The position numbers and the translations under genes are program-made. Positions 63,991 through 64,000 of a stretch of 64,000 nt of DNA are shown here, in pieces. How positions within the stretch are numbered: position 1 is the stretch's first letter; every line of letters begins with the position of its first letter. The DNA is from Pseudomonas sp. JUb42 (GTDB taxonomy: Bacteria; Pseudomonadota; Gammaproteobacteria; Pseudomonadales; Pseudomonadaceae): positions 186,001 to 250,000 of the forward strand of contig NZ_JANUFD010000006.1 of assembly GCF_024807945.1 (NCBI RefSeq), written 5' to 3'. The notes below the pieces were generated by a model that saw only the letters and a program-made list of their open reading frames with translations, made no database searches and had not been told where the DNA came from.

Positions 63991-64000
63991 ATGCACGGTT
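63991..64000 (+). CDS. Start of a further gene (truncated by window end)
   Basis: GAGGGA at about 63979-63984 is followed six bases later by ATG at 63991, then CAC GGT. Only three codons are inside the window, so the product cannot be named. Confidence 0.5.

Overview
The window looks like chromosomal DNA of a Pseudomonas of the fluorescens/putida lineage. The grounds are a high and even GC content, many REPIN-type palindromes built on GTGGGAGCG, a Pseudomonas-type 688-residue trehalose synthase, and a ben/cat aromatic cluster with BenR and CatR regulators whose DNA sites can be read directly. No tRNA, rRNA, CRISPR array, phage or transposase gene was found. The only insertion-like DNA is a 208-bp element with terminal inverted repeats at 243-450, plus the REPINs.

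Layout. 1-13.8 kb: the end of an acyl-CoA dehydrogenase; a trehalose synthase/DUF1349 pair; two chemoreceptors; a stress-type group (cupin, small proteins, membrane protein, manganese catalase, zinc alcohol dehydrogenase); and an oxaloacetate decarboxylase. 13.8-23.5 kb: a seven-gene minus-strand operon with a peptide-type ABC importer (binding protein, two permeases, two ATPases), an amidase and an M20-type carbamoylase/allantoate-hydrolase-like enzyme. It is divergent from a LacI-family regulator, with two CCCAAACGTTTG operators between them. 23.5-28.8 kb: an XRE/MmyB-type regulator, a carboxymuconolactone-decarboxylase-family protein, a YahK-like alcohol dehydrogenase, a RidA protein and RlhA (23S rRNA hydroxylation).

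28.8-43.9 kb looks like a quaternary-amine (betaine-type) uptake and demethylation region. It holds a betaine-type binding protein, ETF-ubiquinone oxidoreductase, EtfA/EtfB, a DgcA/trimethylamine-dehydrogenase-like flavoenzyme, a VOC protein, TetR and two GcvA-type LysR regulators, ProW/ProV-like ABC subunits, and a GbcA/GbcB-like Rieske monooxygenase with its reductase. The likely logic is import, oxygenase removal of one methyl group, then flavoenzyme removal of another with electrons passing through ETF and ETF-QO to ubiquinone. The substrate cannot be read from sequence.

43.9-59.1 kb is a benzoate-to-3-oxoadipate region: pcaD-type enol-lactone hydrolase, a LysR, a small DUF2790 protein, a BenF-like porin, a BenK-like transporter, benDCBA, benR, catA, catC, catB and divergent catR. 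BenR direct repeats and the promoter spacing upstream of benA match the XylS/Pm arrangement. An orphan solute-binding protein and an unusual alpha/beta hydrolase with Cys in the nucleophile elbow sit between benA and benR. 59.1-64 kb: an Old Yellow Enzyme, an O-methyltransferase divergent from a TetR regulator, a LysR divergent from a short-form argC, and the first bases of one more gene.

Positions come from reading the sequence. Functions rest on recognised family motifs and context; no database search was run.
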